Positions 32,890-42,456 of a stretch of DNA of 64,000 bases are shown here, in pieces. The DNA comes from Candidatus Eisenbergiella merdavium (lineage in GTDB: Bacteria > Bacillota > Clostridia > Lachnospirales > Lachnospiraceae). How positions within the stretch are numbered: the first letter of the stretch is position 1; each line of letters starts with the position of its first letter. A model generated the notes under the pieces. That model worked only from the letters and a program-made list of their open reading frames with translations, was not told the origin of the DNA and searched no databases. A program made the position numbers and the translations under genes. The stretch spans positions 27,474-91,473 of the forward strand of contig DWWS01000028.1 of NCBI GenBank assembly GCA_019119595.1, given 5' to 3'.

Positions 32890-35800
32890 TCAGACCACCT
32901 TCACGTTTTCCGCTCCGTACATGGCGGAAAGCTTTTCCACCAGCGCCTTATCCGCCTTCACGTTACGGTTGGGGGGCAGGCTTTTCTTCGCCCTCGGGTT
33001 CTCCACATAGATCACCACGCCGTCGTTTCCGTCGGAGGCGGCAAGCGCGGAAAGCAGCGCTGCTTCCGCTTCCTCGTAAGCCTCCTTCGTGGGAAATTTG
33101 ATCCAGAGGGTGCGGCGCACATCGTCAAAGAGCTGGATGGATTCGCAGATCACCTTTCCGTCCCTGTCCTCCGCCGCGTCCACCCGGCCTCGTACAAAGA
33201 CCCTTGCATCCTCAACAAGCCTGGCGCTCTCCTGCTCATAGACGCGGGGGAATACCACCACCTCCACGCTCCCCACCAGGTCCTCCAGGGTAAGGAAGGC
33301 CATCACCTGATCCTTTCTGGTGTATTTGATCTTTTTTTCCGTGATCAGGCCGCCCACCACCACGCGCTCCTGATCCTTCGCGTTCATCTCTCCGCTTTCC
33401 TCGTCCAGGACGAAGTCCGCCGTGGTGCGGGTGATATGCTTCCTCCAGGTCTGCTCGTATTCCTCCAGCGGATGGCCGCTGACATAGATGCCAAGCACCT
33501 CCTTTTCAAAGCCAAGGAGGATCTCCTTGGGATATTCTCCCACGTCAGGAAGACGGATCTCGTATTCGCTCTTTTCTTCCTCGCTGACCAGGTCGAACAG
33601 GCTCATCTGGCCGACGAGATTGTTCTTCTTGTTCTGAACGCCTGCATCCATCATCTGCATGAACACGCCCATAAACTGCTTTCTCGTGCCGCCGAGCCCG
33701 TCGAAGGAGCCGGACTTGATGAAATTCTCCACCGTCCGCTTGTTCACCTCCGTATCCATCATGCGGGTGATGAAATCCTGCAGGCTGGTGAAGCTTCCCC
33801 GCTGTCTTCTTTCCTGAAGAAGCTGCTCGATCACAGGCCTTCCGATGCCCTTGATGGCGGTCAGCGCATAACGGATAGAGCCGCCGGACACGGAAAAGCC
33901 GATTTCGCCCTCGTTCACGTCCGGGGGGAGGATTTTGATCCCCATATTGCGGCAGGTGAGGATATATTCCGACACCTTCTTGGGATTGTCGATCACGGAG
34001 GTCATGAGCGCCGCCATAAATTCCACAGGGTAGTAGTATTTCAGCCATGCGGTCTGATAGGCAACCACCGCATAGCAGGCCGCGTGGGACTTGTTGAAGG
34101 CGTATTTGGCAAAATCCATCATTTCATCATAGATTTCCCTTGCCACCTCTGCGGAGATGCCGTTTTTCACACAGCCGGGAACGCCTTCTTCATCGTTTCC
34201 GTAGATGAAGTTGTTCCGCTCCTTCTCCATCACAGCCTGCTTCTTTTTGCTCATGGCGCGGCGCACCAGGTCGCTTCTTCCCATGGTGTAGCCGCCCAGC
34301 TCACGCACGATCTGCATGACCTGCTCCTGGTACACGATACAGCCGTAGGTGGGCTCAAGGATATGCTCCAGCTGGGGGCAGAGGTAGGTGATGCTTGCCG
34401 CGTTGTTTTTTCCCCGGATATATTTGGGGATGAAATCCATGGGGCCGGGACGGTACAGGGAAATTCCGGCGATGATATCCTCCAGGTTGCGGGGCTTCAG
34501 CTCCTTCATAAAGTTTTTCATGCCGCCGCTTTCCAGCTGGAACACGCCGTCCGTCCGGCCTGTGCCGATGGAATCCAGAACGGCCTTATCGTTAAAATCG
34601 ATATGATCCATGTCCAGCGGGATTCCCTTGTCCTTTTTCACCAGCTCCGCCGCGTTCTGGATCACCGTCAGGGTGCGCAGGCCAAGGAAGTCCATTTTCA
34701 GAAGCCCCAGCTCCTCCAGAGTGGTCATGGTAAACTGGGTGGTCACGCTGCCGTCGCTTCCTCTGGAAAGGGGGACGTAATTGTCCGCGCTCTCCGGACA
34801 GATCACCACGCCCGCCGCGTGCATGGAGGTATGCCTTGGCAGGCCCTCCAGACGCTTGCTCATGTCGATCAGCTCCTTCACCTGGCCGTCCGACTCGTAG
34901 AGCTTACGCAGCTCCGGATTGGCCTGAAGCGCCCGGTCGATGGTGACGTTCAGCTCATTGGGGATCATTTTGGCAATCCCGTCCACATAGGCGTAGGGAA
35001 GATCCATGACCCGTCCCACGTCGCGGATCACGCCCTTCGCCGCCATGGTACCGAAGGTTACGATCTGCACCACCTTCTCGGAGCCGTATTTTCTTCCCAC
35101 ATAGTCGATGACCTCCTGCCTTCTTTCAAAGCAGAAGTCGATATCGATATCCGGCATGGACACCCGCTCCGGATTCAGGAAACGCTCGAACAGCAGGCTG
35201 TAGCGGATAGGGTCGATGTTGGTGATCTTCAGGCAGTAGGCCACGATGCTTCCCGCCGCCGAGCCTCGCCCCGGCCCCACCGCGATGCCGTTTCTTCTGG
35301 CATAATTGATAAAATCCCACACGATCAGGAAATAATCCACATAGCCCATCTGCCGGATGACGGAAAGCTCGTATTCCAGCCGGTCATGCAGCGATCCGTC
35401 GTCGTCGGGATAGCGCTCCGAAAGGCCGTCCTCGCAGAGCTTCACCAGATAGCTGTCGGAGGTATACCCCTCAGGAACCTCGAAATGAGGCAGCTTCGTC
35501 ACGCCGAATTCGATCTCCACGTTGCAGCGGTCAGCGATGGCCTGGGTGTTTTCCACCGCCTCCCAGGCATAGGGGAAAAGCCCCTTCATCTCTTCCTCGC
35601 TCTTCACATAATACTGGCCGCCCTCATAGCGCATCCGGTCCTCGTCGGAAAGCTTCTTCGCGGTCTGGATGCACAGCAGGATATCATGGGGCTTCTCGTC
35701 CTCCGGATAAGTGTAATGCACGTCGTTTGTAACAACCAGCGGGATATCCAGCTCCTTACTCATGGAAAGCAGGGTGGTGTTCACCAGACGCTGGGCCGGA

Positions 35801-36339
35801 ATCCCATGATCCTGAAGCTCCAGGAAATAATTCCCCTTTCCGAAGCACTCCTGGTACTTGAGCGCCGCTTTTTTCGCCTCATCCACCAGCCCCTTCTGGA
35901 TATTCCTCGCCACCTCCCCGGCCAGACAGGCGGAAAGGGCGATGATCCCCTCATGATATTGCTTCAGAAGCTCCATATCCACACGGGGCTTATAGTAAAA
36001 TCCTTCCGTAAAGCCATGGCTGACGATCTTCATCAGATTGGCGTAGCCCGTGTTGTTTTCCGCCAGCAGCACCAGATGGTAATACCGGTCGTCCCCGCCG
36101 CTGGTCTCTCTGTCAAATCGGGAATTCGGCGCCACATAGACCTCACAGCCGATGATGGGCTTGATGCCCGCCTCCTTCGCCGCCCGGTAAAAATCGATCA
36201 CCCCGTACATCACCCCATGATCCGTGATGGCGGCGCTGTCCATGCCAAGCTCCTTCACCCGGCGGACATATTCCTTTATTTTGTTGGAGCCGTCCAGCAG
36301 ACTGTACTCCGTATGAACATGAAGATGCGCAAATGCCAT
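32890..36339 (-). CDS. dnaE: DNA polymerase III alpha subunit
   Basis: This 1149-residue replicative polymerase lacks the internal exonuclease of PolC and has the DnaE layout. Seen: an N-terminal PHP domain (HLHVHTEYSLLDGS, residues 5-18), the polymerase core with GPGRGSAAGS and catalytic PDIDIDF at about 393-400, a helix-hairpin-helix region, and a C-terminal OB-fold (VVGGLITEKKIKYTRKDQVMAFLTLEDL). The MAFAHLH start at 36339 follows GGAGG by five bases. DUF89 lies 69 bases upstream on the same strand. The leader contains hairpins and the 18-base element also found before coaX. Confidence 0.97.
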   Translation of the reverse strand: MAFAHLHVHTEYSLLDGSNKIKEYVRRVKELGMDSAAITDHGVMYGVIDFYRAAKEAGIKPIIGCEVYVAPNSRFDRETSGGDDRYYHLVLLAENNTGYANLMKIVSHGFTEGFYYKPRVDMELLKQYHEGIIALSACLAGEVARNIQKGLVDEAKKAALKYQECFGKGNYFLELQDHGIPAQRLVNTTLLSMSKELDIPLVVTNDVHYTYPEDEKPHDILLCIQTAKKLSDEDRMRYEGGQYYVKSEEEMKGLFPYAWEAVENTQAIADRCNVEIEFGVTKLPHFEVPEGYTSDSYLVKLCEDGLSERYPDDDGSLHDRLEYELSVIRQMGYVDYFLIVWDFINYARRNGIAVGPGRGSAAGSIVAYCLKITNIDPIRYSLLFERFLNPERVSMPDIDIDFCFERRQEVIDYVGRKYGSEKVVQIVTFGTMAAKGVIRDVGRVMDLPYAYVDGIAKMIPNELNVTIDRALQANPELRKLYESDGQVKELIDMSKRLEGLPRHTSMHAAGVVICPESADNYVPLSRGSDGSVTTQFTMTTLEELGLLKMDFLGLRTLTVIQNAAELVKKDKGIPLDMDHIDFNDKAVLDSIGTGRTDGVFQLESGGMKNFMKELKPRNLEDIIAGISLYRPGPMDFIPKYIRGKNNAASITYLCPQLEHILEPTYGCIVYQEQVMQIVRELGGYTMGRSDLVRRAMSKKKQAVMEKERNNFIYGNDEEGVPGCVKNGISAEVAREIYDEMMDFAKYAFNKSHAACYAVVAYQTAWLKYYYPVEFMAALMTSVIDNPKKVSEYILTCRNMGIKILPPDVNEGEIGFSVSGGSIRYALTAIKGIGRPVIEQLLQERRQRGSFTSLQDFITRMMDTEVNKRTVENFIKSGSFDGLGGTRKQFMGVFMQMMDAGVQNKKNNLVGQMSLFDLVSEEEKSEYEIRLPDVGEYPKEILLGFEKEVLGIYVSGHPLEEYEQTWRKHITRTTADFVLDEESGEMNAKDQERVVVGGLITEKKIKYTRKDQVMAFLTLEDLVGSVEVVVFPRVYEQESARLVEDARVFVRGRVDAAEDRDGKVICESIQLFDDVRRTLWIKFPTKEAYEEAEAALLSALAASDGNDGVVIYVENPRAKKSLPPNRNVKADKALVEKLSAMYGAENVKVV

Positions 36340-36344
36340 GTTTT

Positions 36345-36405
36345 CCTCCATTCCGAAGCGCTTTAGCGCTGAGGAACGCGCGCCAGATCGCAAATTTGGC
36401 GCTGC
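36345..36405 (-). promoter_or_regulatory. dnaE leader hairpins with CGGAATGGAGG element
   Basis: The minus strand has a GCGCCA/TGGCGC hairpin, then AGCGC-TAAA-GCGCT running into TCGGAATGGAGG, the ribosome site of dnaE. The final 18 bases are identical to those before coaX. Confidence 0.4.
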
Positions 36406-36408
36406 TCC

Positions 36409-37296
36409 TTATGCCGTAAGAACGGCGGCCTTTTCCGTTATGAACACGCCCCTGTTCTTTTCCATGCCGAAGCGTTTCTGGAACCAGTCGCATTTACATA
36501 AGAAGGAATAGTAGATATTCAGGCCGCAGCCGTGCATGGTCTCAAAATTTCCCTGTCCCTTGGAAAGGATCACGTCGGCGCTTTCCAGAAGCTGCCTGGC
36601 CTCCCCGCTGATGTATTCCAGCGGCGTGCCCGCCACGCCGCAGCCGTTGTCCATGATCCGGGCGATCCTGTCAAGCCCCACCTGCGCGGCGTCCTCTCTG
36701 GTGGCGTCGTTTAAGGCCTCCCGCCCTCTCACCAGAACGGTCACCGCAAGATGCGGGAAGCTTCTGGAAAGCTCCTCGATCACCAGCCTGTCGCAGACCA
36801 CCTCGCCGCAGTTATCCGTCACATAGACCAGGCTGCGCGCCTTTTCCAGGTCGGAAAGGAAAGCCTGCCAGGTTTCGCCGTCCAGCTCCTCCCCCGCCGC
36901 CCGTTCCAGAAGGGCGAGCAGCGTTTCCTTTTCCACCGATCCCGCCATTCCGAAATCAATATAGTTGGCGGCCCTTGCGTACAGCATGGCCGCATGCAGC
37001 CGTTCTTCCGCTTCCTTTGCCTCTGTCTTTTCCCTCAGCTGAGGCAGCAGGGACAGCATCAGCGCGTTAAATTCTTTCTTTATATCAGCATAATCCTCTG
37101 CCGGGCCGAAGATCTCCTGATAAACCCGGTTGATCCGCTCCACCAGTACAGGCGCGGCGTCTGAAGCCTCTGCCTGCGCGATCACTCCGGCCACGCCGCG
37201 AAGATAGGCGCTCTGCTGACTGTCCGTTCCGACTCCTCTCACCCGTTCCTCCTGCCTGTCCATCACGCAGCGGATACAGCTTGCACATAATTCCAT
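36409..37296 (-). CDS. DUF89 / ARMT1-like damage-control phosphatase family protein
   Basis: A 295-residue protein. Seen: an N-terminal CASCIRC cysteine motif of the prokaryotic subgroup, a helical domain, and the metal-binding core TDNCGEVVCDRLVIEEL near residue 153 and LSKGQGNFETM near 245, the DUF89 hallmarks. Characterised relatives are metal-dependent phosphatases that remove damaged or excess sugar phosphates; the substrate here is unknown. I chose the MELCASC start at 37296, which has GGGGAA upstream. It precedes dnaE on the same strand; the link is probably only positional. Confidence 0.88.
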   Translation of the reverse strand: MELCASCIRCVMDRQEERVRGVGTDSQQSAYLRGVAGVIAQAEASDAAPVLVERINRVYQEIFGPAEDYADIKKEFNALMLSLLPQLREKTEAKEAEERLHAAMLYARAANYIDFGMAGSVEKETLLALLERAAGEELDGETWQAFLSDLEKARSLVYVTDNCGEVVCDRLVIEELSRSFPHLAVTVLVRGREALNDATREDAAQVGLDRIARIMDNGCGVAGTPLEYISGEARQLLESADVILSKGQGNFETMHGCGLNIYYSFLCKCDWFQKRFGMEKNRGVFITEKAAVLTA

Positions 37297-37449
37297 ATTG
37301 TATTCCCCATTCCGGAGCATGTGATCGGGGCTCTGCCGCACCACTTCTCCTGACTATCAGATTGTTTCAGCTCATATGTTCTATTTTACACCATAGCGGC
37401 GGGGGGCGCAACCGCCTGGAAAGCGGCTTCTCCGGCGCACCGCCGCTTA

Positions 37450-37481
37450 AGAACGAAGGGAGGCCGTTCTCTGGCCTCCCT
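37450..37481 (-). terminator. Terminator of the tandem-HTH gene
   Basis: GGGAGGCC and GGCCTCCC form an 8-bp stem around AGAGAAC, followed on the minus strand by TTCGTTCTT. Confidence 0.7.
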
Positions 37482-37523
37482 GCATATCAATGTTTACGCT
37501 GTCGCTGTTCATTCCTTCCCCGG

Positions 37524-38060
37524 TTATCCGCTGATCCCCTTTCTCCTTTTATGCGGCTTCTTCCTGTCCGTCAGCCCTGCAAGATAATCCATGCTCGTAT
37601 TCATCGCCAGCGCGATCAGTCTGCACTGTTCAAAGGTATACTGAACCTCTCCCCGCTCCAGCTTGGAATAGTTGCTTTGATCCACCCCGGTCAGCGTCTG
37701 CATTCTGACCTGCGTATATCTTTTCCCGCTGCGCAGCTCCAACAGTCTGCCGCACAACTGAGGCGGCAGCTTCTTTTCCTTTCCACTCTCGTCCGCGCCG
37801 CTCCCCTCCGCCGTTTTCCTCTCCGGCCAGCTCAGCGAGAGCTTCGATTTTTCATACGGCCTCTTTTCATCCGTCAGACCGGCCAGATAGTCCATGCTGG
37901 TCTCCAGTGCCACCGCCAGCCGTCTGCACTGTCCGAAGGTATAATATCTCTTTCCCAGCTCGATCTTGGAATAATTTCCCCTGTCAATCCCCGTCAGCAG
38001 CTGCATCTCCTTCTGGGTACAGCCCCTTTCCCTCCTGAGCTCCCGCAATCTGTCATTCAA
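37524..38060 (-). CDS. Regulator with two tandem duplicated XRE-type HTH domains
   Basis: A 178-residue protein made of two copies of a Cro/XRE helix-turn-helix module (about residues 1-70 and 100-170) joined by a basic, polar linker. Both copies keep the pattern LRELRRERGCTQKEMQLLTGIDRGNYSKIE and end in the same TSMDYLAGLTD phrase, so one arose by duplication of the other. The start is TTG at 38060, with AGGGG nine bases upstream; no ATG is suitable. XRE proteins normally dimerise to bind palindromes; this one could bind as a monomeric double reader. Target unknown. It is a lone gene with its own terminator. Confidence 0.88.
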   Translation of the reverse strand: MNDRLRELRRERGCTQKEMQLLTGIDRGNYSKIELGKRYYTFGQCRRLAVALETSMDYLAGLTDEKRPYEKSKLSLSWPERKTAEGSGADESGKEKKLPPQLCGRLLELRSGKRYTQVRMQTLTGVDQSNYSKLERGEVQYTFEQCRLIALAMNTSMDYLAGLTDRKKPHKRRKGISG

Positions 38061-38452
38061 GTGTCTTTTCCCCTATCTGTATATCGGTCATCTATTCATA
38101 TAGACATTATGGGAATCTGACACTTTTTGTCAGGTGATTTTGACCCGTTTTAGTTCAAAAACATCAATGAGCCAAAAAGCTTGCCTGCCCGCCCGAAAAG
38201 TGGTATTCTTTAAATAGCATAAATTTCTCTATTACAGCCGTTCGGCTTTCGTCAGAACAGAGTTCTTCTGTTCCCTGACAATTCTGGAAACTCTATGCGA
38301 AATCTTTTATTTCACCACAGGAACCGTAAACTGAAGATGGCAGGAGTTTCTGAAGCATTCCGGACGGTTTTTTCTGAAAAAAGGAATCCGTAAAAGGAAA
38401 CGGGGCTCCTGCCGGGAAGCGTTTCAGCCGCTTCCCAGAAAGGAGTCTGCCT
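38061..38452. other. Structured intergenic region upstream of the Rpn nuclease
   Basis: No gene is supported. On the plus strand it holds a stem GGCAGGAG (38339-38346) with CTCCTGCC (38406-38413), immediately followed by GGGAAGCG (38414-38421) with CGCTTCCC (38429-38436), then the ribosome site. A further imperfect GTCAG/CTGAC hairpin lies near 38253-38281. Confidence 0.55.
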
Positions 38453-39538
38453 TTGAAGGAAAAGACAAAAGAAATTGCGGACGGCAGCAGGCGCAGGGAT
38501 ACCGGAAGGATCGCCGGGCAGGGAATGAAACAGGATACCGCCGCCACGCTGCTGTTCAAAACGAACAATGAAAACTTTGCCGAGCTTTTTAACCGGGCCC
38601 TGCCCTGCGAGCCGCCCCTGTCCGCCGAAGAGCTTCAGGACGAGGACATCAAGGAAACGGCCCGTATCCGCATCACAAGGGGAGACGGCAGCGTTTCGCT
38701 GGTACAGTACCGCGACGTGGTCAAAAGTGTGAAAAACGGAAGCAGCTTTGCCGTTTTCGGGATCGAGCACCAGTCCGAGATCGACTATGCCATGCCCTTC
38801 CGCGTGCTGGAGCTGGACTTCGTCAACTATGCCCGCCAGATGCAGGTGATCCGGGAGCGCCACAATGCGGAGTGGGGAACCGGGAAAGGACAAAGACATA
38901 TCCCGGAGGGGCTTACGTCCGGGGAATACCTGGGCCGCTTTTTGAAAACAGACCGCCTTTCCCGCTGTGTGACGCTGGTGCTCTATTGGGGAAAGGAGCC
39001 CTGGGACGGCCCGGTGAAGCTTTCGGATCTGTTTGCGGACAACACCGAAACGGCCCATGTACTCCAGCTGGAGATCCGGCTGCTGGATGTCTGCAGGATG
39101 ACAGATGAAGAAATCTGCAGCTACACCGGCGAGCTGCGCGCGGTCTTCGGCTTCCGGAAATATGCGGATGACAAAGAGGCGCTGGGCAATTTCATCAATG
39201 CCAACCGGGAATATTTCACAGACGTTTCAGAGGCAGCGGTGGACGCGCTGGCAGAGCTGACGCATTCATCAGAGCTCATGAAAATCAGAACACAGGAATA
39301 CGCAACACCGAAAGGAGGAGTCGATGTGTGCAGAGGTATCCAGGGAATGATCCGGGACGGGAGACTGGAAGGAATCAGGGAAGGAAAGCGAGAAGGACTT
39401 AGAGAGGGAAAAGCGGAGGCGAGGAAAGAGATTGCCTTTTCCCTTTCCGCCATGGGTATGCCTGTCGGAAAAATCGCAGAAGCGACAGGGGTGAGTCCGG
39501 CCCTTGTAACGGAATGGTTTTCCGCTAAAGGAGAATGA
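38453..39538 (+). CDS. Rpn-family PD-(D/E)XK nuclease / putative transposase
   Basis: A 361-residue protein. Seen: the core block SSFAVFGIEHQSEIDYAMPFRVLELDFVNYARQ around residue 95, with the E-x-Q of the PD-(D/E)XK fold; a second conserved stretch CVTLVLYWGKEPWDGP; and a C-terminal Gly/Arg/Lys/Glu repeat (GIREGKREGLREGKAEARKE) leading to a helix-turn-helix-like end (GKIAEATGVSPALVTEWF). Rpn proteins in E. coli are DNA endonucleases that promote recombination; some are now linked to phage defence. The start is TTG at 38453, with AAGGAG seven bases upstream. It is a lone gene with a structured leader and a strong terminator. Confidence 0.85.
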   Translation: MKEKTKEIADGSRRRDTGRIAGQGMKQDTAATLLFKTNNENFAELFNRALPCEPPLSAEELQDEDIKETARIRITRGDGSVSLVQYRDVVKSVKNGSSFAVFGIEHQSEIDYAMPFRVLELDFVNYARQMQVIRERHNAEWGTGKGQRHIPEGLTSGEYLGRFLKTDRLSRCVTLVLYWGKEPWDGPVKLSDLFADNTETAHVLQLEIRLLDVCRMTDEEICSYTGELRAVFGFRKYADDKEALGNFINANREYFTDVSEAAVDALAELTHSSELMKIRTQEYATPKGGVDVCRGIQGMIRDGRLEGIREGKREGLREGKAEARKEIAFSLSAMGMPVGKIAEATGVSPALVTEWFSAKGE

Positions 39539-39594
39539 TATCTTTCCTGACGTTTCAACACAGCTATTTTGATTTTGAATTTGAAATTTTCACA

Positions 39595-39660
39595 AAATCC
39601 CCCTGACGTCAGAAGGTGCATGCCAACAGGCGCCTCCGACCGCTTTCAGGGGGATTTTTC
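39595..39660. terminator. Bidirectional terminator between the nuclease and metK
   Basis: AAATCCCCCTGA pairs with TCAGGGGGATTT around a 39-base loop; T runs flank both sides, serving the two convergent genes. Confidence 0.85.
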
Positions 39661-39681
39661 ATACCGCGCAGGGCGGCGTTT

Positions 39682-40914
39682 TTACAGATACTTTTTCAGC
39701 TCTTCCGCCTTGTCCAGCTTCTCCCAAGGGAGATCCAGATCGTTGCGGCCGAAGTGACCGTAGGCCGCCGTCTGCTTATAGATCGGGCGGCGCAGGTCGA
39801 GCATGCGGATGATGCCCGCGGGACGGAGGTCAAAGTTTTCACGGATGATCTCCACCAGCTTCTCATCGGAAACCTTTCCCGTTCCGTATGTATCCACCAT
39901 GATGGAGGTGGGCTGTGCCACGCCGATGGCATAGGAAAGCTGGATCTCGCACTTGTCGGCAAGGCCTGCGGCGACGATGTTCTTGGCCGCATAGCGCGCC
40001 GCATAGGCCGCGGAACGGTCCACCTTCGTGCAGTCCTTTCCGGAGAAGGCTCCGCCGCCGTGACGGGCATAGCCGCCATAGGTATCCACGATGATCTTGC
40101 GTCCGGTCAGGCCGCTGTCGCCGTGGGGGCCGCCGATCACAAAGCGTCCGGTGGGGTTGATGAAATATTTGGTATTGTCATCCAGAAGCTCTGCGGGAAG
40201 GACCGGATCGAACACATGCTTTTTGATATCGGCATGGATCTGCTCCTGGGTCACGTCCGGATCGTGCTGGGTGGAGAGCACCACCGCCTCCAGACGCACG
40301 GGCTTATCGTTTTCGTCATATTCCACCGTAACCTGGCTCTTTCCGTCCGGCCTCAGATAGGGAAGAGTGCCGTCCTTGCGCACCTTCGCAAGCTGTCTGG
40401 TGAGCTTGTGGGCAAGGCAGACAGGGTAGGGCATATATTCCTCCGTCTCATTGGTGGCATAGCCGAACATCATGCCCTGGTCTCCGGCGCCGATGGCCTC
40501 GATCTGGCCCTCGGTCATGCTGTGCTCCGCACCCTTTCCGGCTTCTGCCGCGGCAGAAGCTGCCTCCTCCTGCTTCGCCTCAAGCGCCTTGTCAACGCCC
40601 ATGGCGATGTCGGAGGACTGTTCGTCCAGAACCACCATCACGCCGCAGGTATTGCCGTCAAAGCCGTAGTCGGATTTGGTATAGCCGATCTCCCGCACCG
40701 TATCGCGGACGATCTTCTGAATGTCCACATAAGCGTTGGTGGTGATCTCGCCCATCACCATCACCAGGCCGGTGGTGGTGCAGGTCTCGCAGGCAACGCG
40801 GCTCATGGGATCCTTTTCCATCAGCGCATCCAGCACTGCGTCCGAGATCGCGTCGCACATTTTGTCGGGATGGCCTTCCGTCACCGACTCAGAAGTAAAC
40901 AGATGTTTTTCCAT
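39682..40914 (-). CDS. metK: S-adenosylmethionine synthetase
   Basis: This 410-residue enzyme joins methionine and ATP to make SAM. Seen: the N-terminal [19 protein letters not shown], the [12 protein letters not shown] hexapeptide region near residue 142, and [19 protein letters not shown] near residue 275, all conserved. The ATG at 40914 has AAGGAA upstream. Its leader contains a SAM-I riboswitch and terminator, so expression should fall when SAM is plentiful. It is transcribed alone. Confidence 0.97.
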   Translation of the reverse strand: MEKHLFTSESVTEGHPDKMCDAISDAVLDALMEKDPMSRVACETCTTTGLVMVMGEITTNAYVDIQKIVRDTVREIGYTKSDYGFDGNTCGVMVVLDEQSSDIAMGVDKALEAKQEEAASAAAEAGKGAEHSMTEGQIEAIGAGDQGMMFGYATNETEEYMPYPVCLAHKLTRQLAKVRKDGTLPYLRPDGKSQVTVEYDENDKPVRLEAVVLSTQHDPDVTQEQIHADIKKHVFDPVLPAELLDDNTKYFINPTGRFVIGGPHGDSGLTGRKIIVDTYGGYARHGGGAFSGKDCTKVDRSAAYAARYAAKNIVAAGLADKCEIQLSYAIGVAQPTSIMVDTYGTGKVSDEKLVEIIRENFDLRPAGIIRMLDLRRPIYKQTAAYGHFGRNDLDLPWEKLDKAEELKKYL

Positions 40915-40934
40915 AGCTGAATTTCCTTTCGTTA

Positions 40935-40963
40935 ATAAAAAAAGCCCGCCATAAGCGGACCCG
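40935..40963 (-). terminator. Riboswitch expression-platform terminator of metK
   Basis: On the minus strand GTCCGC-TTAT-GGCGGGC forms a stem followed by a run of seven T residues, between the riboswitch and the metK ribosome site. Confidence 0.85.
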
Positions 40964-40982
40964 ATAAAATGATAATCAAATC

Positions 40983-41081
40983 CTCTTATTGTTCGATTAC
41001 TCGCTCAGGTTGGCACCTTCCTTATCAGGGGTTGCCGTGGCTTCACAGGTCCTATGTACCTCCACCACTCTGAATAAGAGA
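40983..41081 (-). promoter_or_regulatory. SAM-I (S-box) riboswitch upstream of metK
   Basis: The minus strand shows the class hallmarks in order: P1 arm CTCTTATTCAGAG, GGTGGAGG, the GAAGCCACGGCAACC segment, GGTGCCAA, and a closing AATAAGAG that pairs with the P1 start. Binding of SAM should favour the downstream terminator and switch metK off. Confidence 0.95.
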
Positions 41082-41121
41082 TAGATACAATATTGAATTT
41101 TCTTATCTGACTACGGACATC

Positions 41122-41150
41122 AGCTTACACCAAAGCGAGCTGTCTGTCAA
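41122..41150 (-). promoter_or_regulatory. Promoter of the metK riboswitch transcript
   Basis: TTGACA, 17-base spacer, TAAGCT on the minus strand; start near 41115, about 35 bases before P1. Confidence 0.8.
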
Positions 41151-41163
41151 TAGCCAGATAGCC

Positions 41164-42456
41164 TCAGCTCACCTTAAAGCGAAATTTTTTCACATCGCGC
41201 TCGCTGTCCACCTTTTCGATCTGTGCGCCAAGCCCCCGCAGCTTCTCCGGGAAATTCTCATAGCCTCTCTCGATGTAGCGGATATCGTCCACGGTGGAAA
41301 CGCCCTCCGCGGCCAGAGCCGCGATCACAAGAGCCGCGCCCGCGCGCAGGTCAGGGGCGGTGATCCCGGCGCCGGTATAGCGGGATACACCGTCGATGAT
41401 GGCGGTATTTCCCTCCACCTTGATGCTTGCTCCCATCCTGGTCAGCTCGTCCACATATTTGAAGCGGTTCTCAAAAATGCTCTCCGTCACGATGCTCGTC
41501 CCCTGGGAAAGGCCCAGCGTCACCGTGATCTGAGGCTGCATGTCCGTAGGAAAGCCGGGATAGGGAAGGGTCTTCACATGGGTATGGCTTAAGGGTCTGG
41601 AAGCGACGACTCTCACCGCGTCGTCGGATTCCTTCACCTCGCAGCCGATCTCCATGAGCTTGGCGCTGATGGATTCCAGATGCTTGGGGATCACGTTCTT
41701 CACCGTCACGTCCCCTCTGGTGGCCGCGGCCGCGAACATGAAGGTTCCCGCCTCGATCTGGTCGGGAATGATGGTATATTCCGTTTTATGGAGCTTCTCC
41801 ACGCCGCGGATACGGATCACATCCGTTCCCGCGCCCTTGATATTCGCTCCCATGCTGTTCAGGAAATTGGCGAGATCCACCACGTGTGGCTCTTTTGCGG
41901 CGTTCTCGATGATGGTCAGACCGTCCGCGAGGGCCGCCGCCATCATGACATTGATGGTCGCTCCCACGCTGACCACATCCATATACAGATGGCACCCCTT
42001 CAGCGTCTCCGCCTCCGTGATGATCAGGCCGTGCTCGATGCGCACGCTGGCTCCCAGCGCCTTAAAGCCCTTGATATGCTGGTCGATGGGACGGCTCCCG
42101 ATATTGCAGCCGCCGGGAAGAGCTACCTCAGCCTTTTTATACTTACCCAGAAGCGCTCCAAGAAGGTAGTAGGAGGCGCGGATCTTTTTGATATAATCGT
42201 CCTCTATCACAAGATCGTGGATCTGCCCGCCGTTGATCTTCACCGTATGGCTGTCCACGCGGTTGACGAGTACGCCGATGCTCTGCATCGCCTGCAGCAG
42301 GATATTGGTATCCCGCACATCCGGCATATTTTCAATCAAAACCGTCTCATCCGTCATGACCGAAGCCGCAAGAATCGCAAGCGCCGCGTTCTTAGCGCCG
42401 CCGATCTCCACCTCGCCTACCAGCGGGTTACCGCCGCAAACCACATATTGTTCCAT
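41164..42456 (-). CDS. murA: UDP-N-acetylglucosamine 1-carboxyvinyltransferase
   Basis: This 430-residue enzyme transfers enolpyruvate to UDP-GlcNAc, the first committed step of peptidoglycan synthesis. Seen: KN at residues 22-23, RASYYLLG near 93, and the active-site loop GGCNIGSRPID with catalytic Cys 117, which implies fosfomycin sensitivity of the usual kind. I chose the MEQYVVCGG start at 42456, where GAGG lies six bases upstream; other in-frame ATGs lie within nine bases before it. Two promoter-like sites lie in the 366-base upstream gap. A second murA copy is common in this group but not in this window. Confidence 0.96.
   Translation of the reverse strand: MEQYVVCGGNPLVGEVEIGGAKNAALAILAASVMTDETVLIENMPDVRDTNILLQAMQSIGVLVNRVDSHTVKINGGQIHDLVIEDDYIKKIRASYYLLGALLGKYKKAEVALPGGCNIGSRPIDQHIKGFKALGASVRIEHGLIITEAETLKGCHLYMDVVSVGATINVMMAAALADGLTIIENAAKEPHVVDLANFLNSMGANIKGAGTDVIRIRGVEKLHKTEYTIIPDQIEAGTFMFAAAATRGDVTVKNVIPKHLESISAKLMEIGCEVKESDDAVRVVASRPLSHTHVKTLPYPGFPTDMQPQITVTLGLSQGTSIVTESIFENRFKYVDELTRMGASIKVEGNTAIIDGVSRYTGAGITAPDLRAGAALVIAALAAEGVSTVDDIRYIERGYENFPEKLRGLGAQIEKVDSERDVKKFRFKVS

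Noticed and set aside
33436..36366. Plus-strand open frame of 976 codons opposite dnaE
   Set aside because: It mirrors dnaE, is rich in His/Leu/Gln as expected of an antisense frame, and has no start signal.
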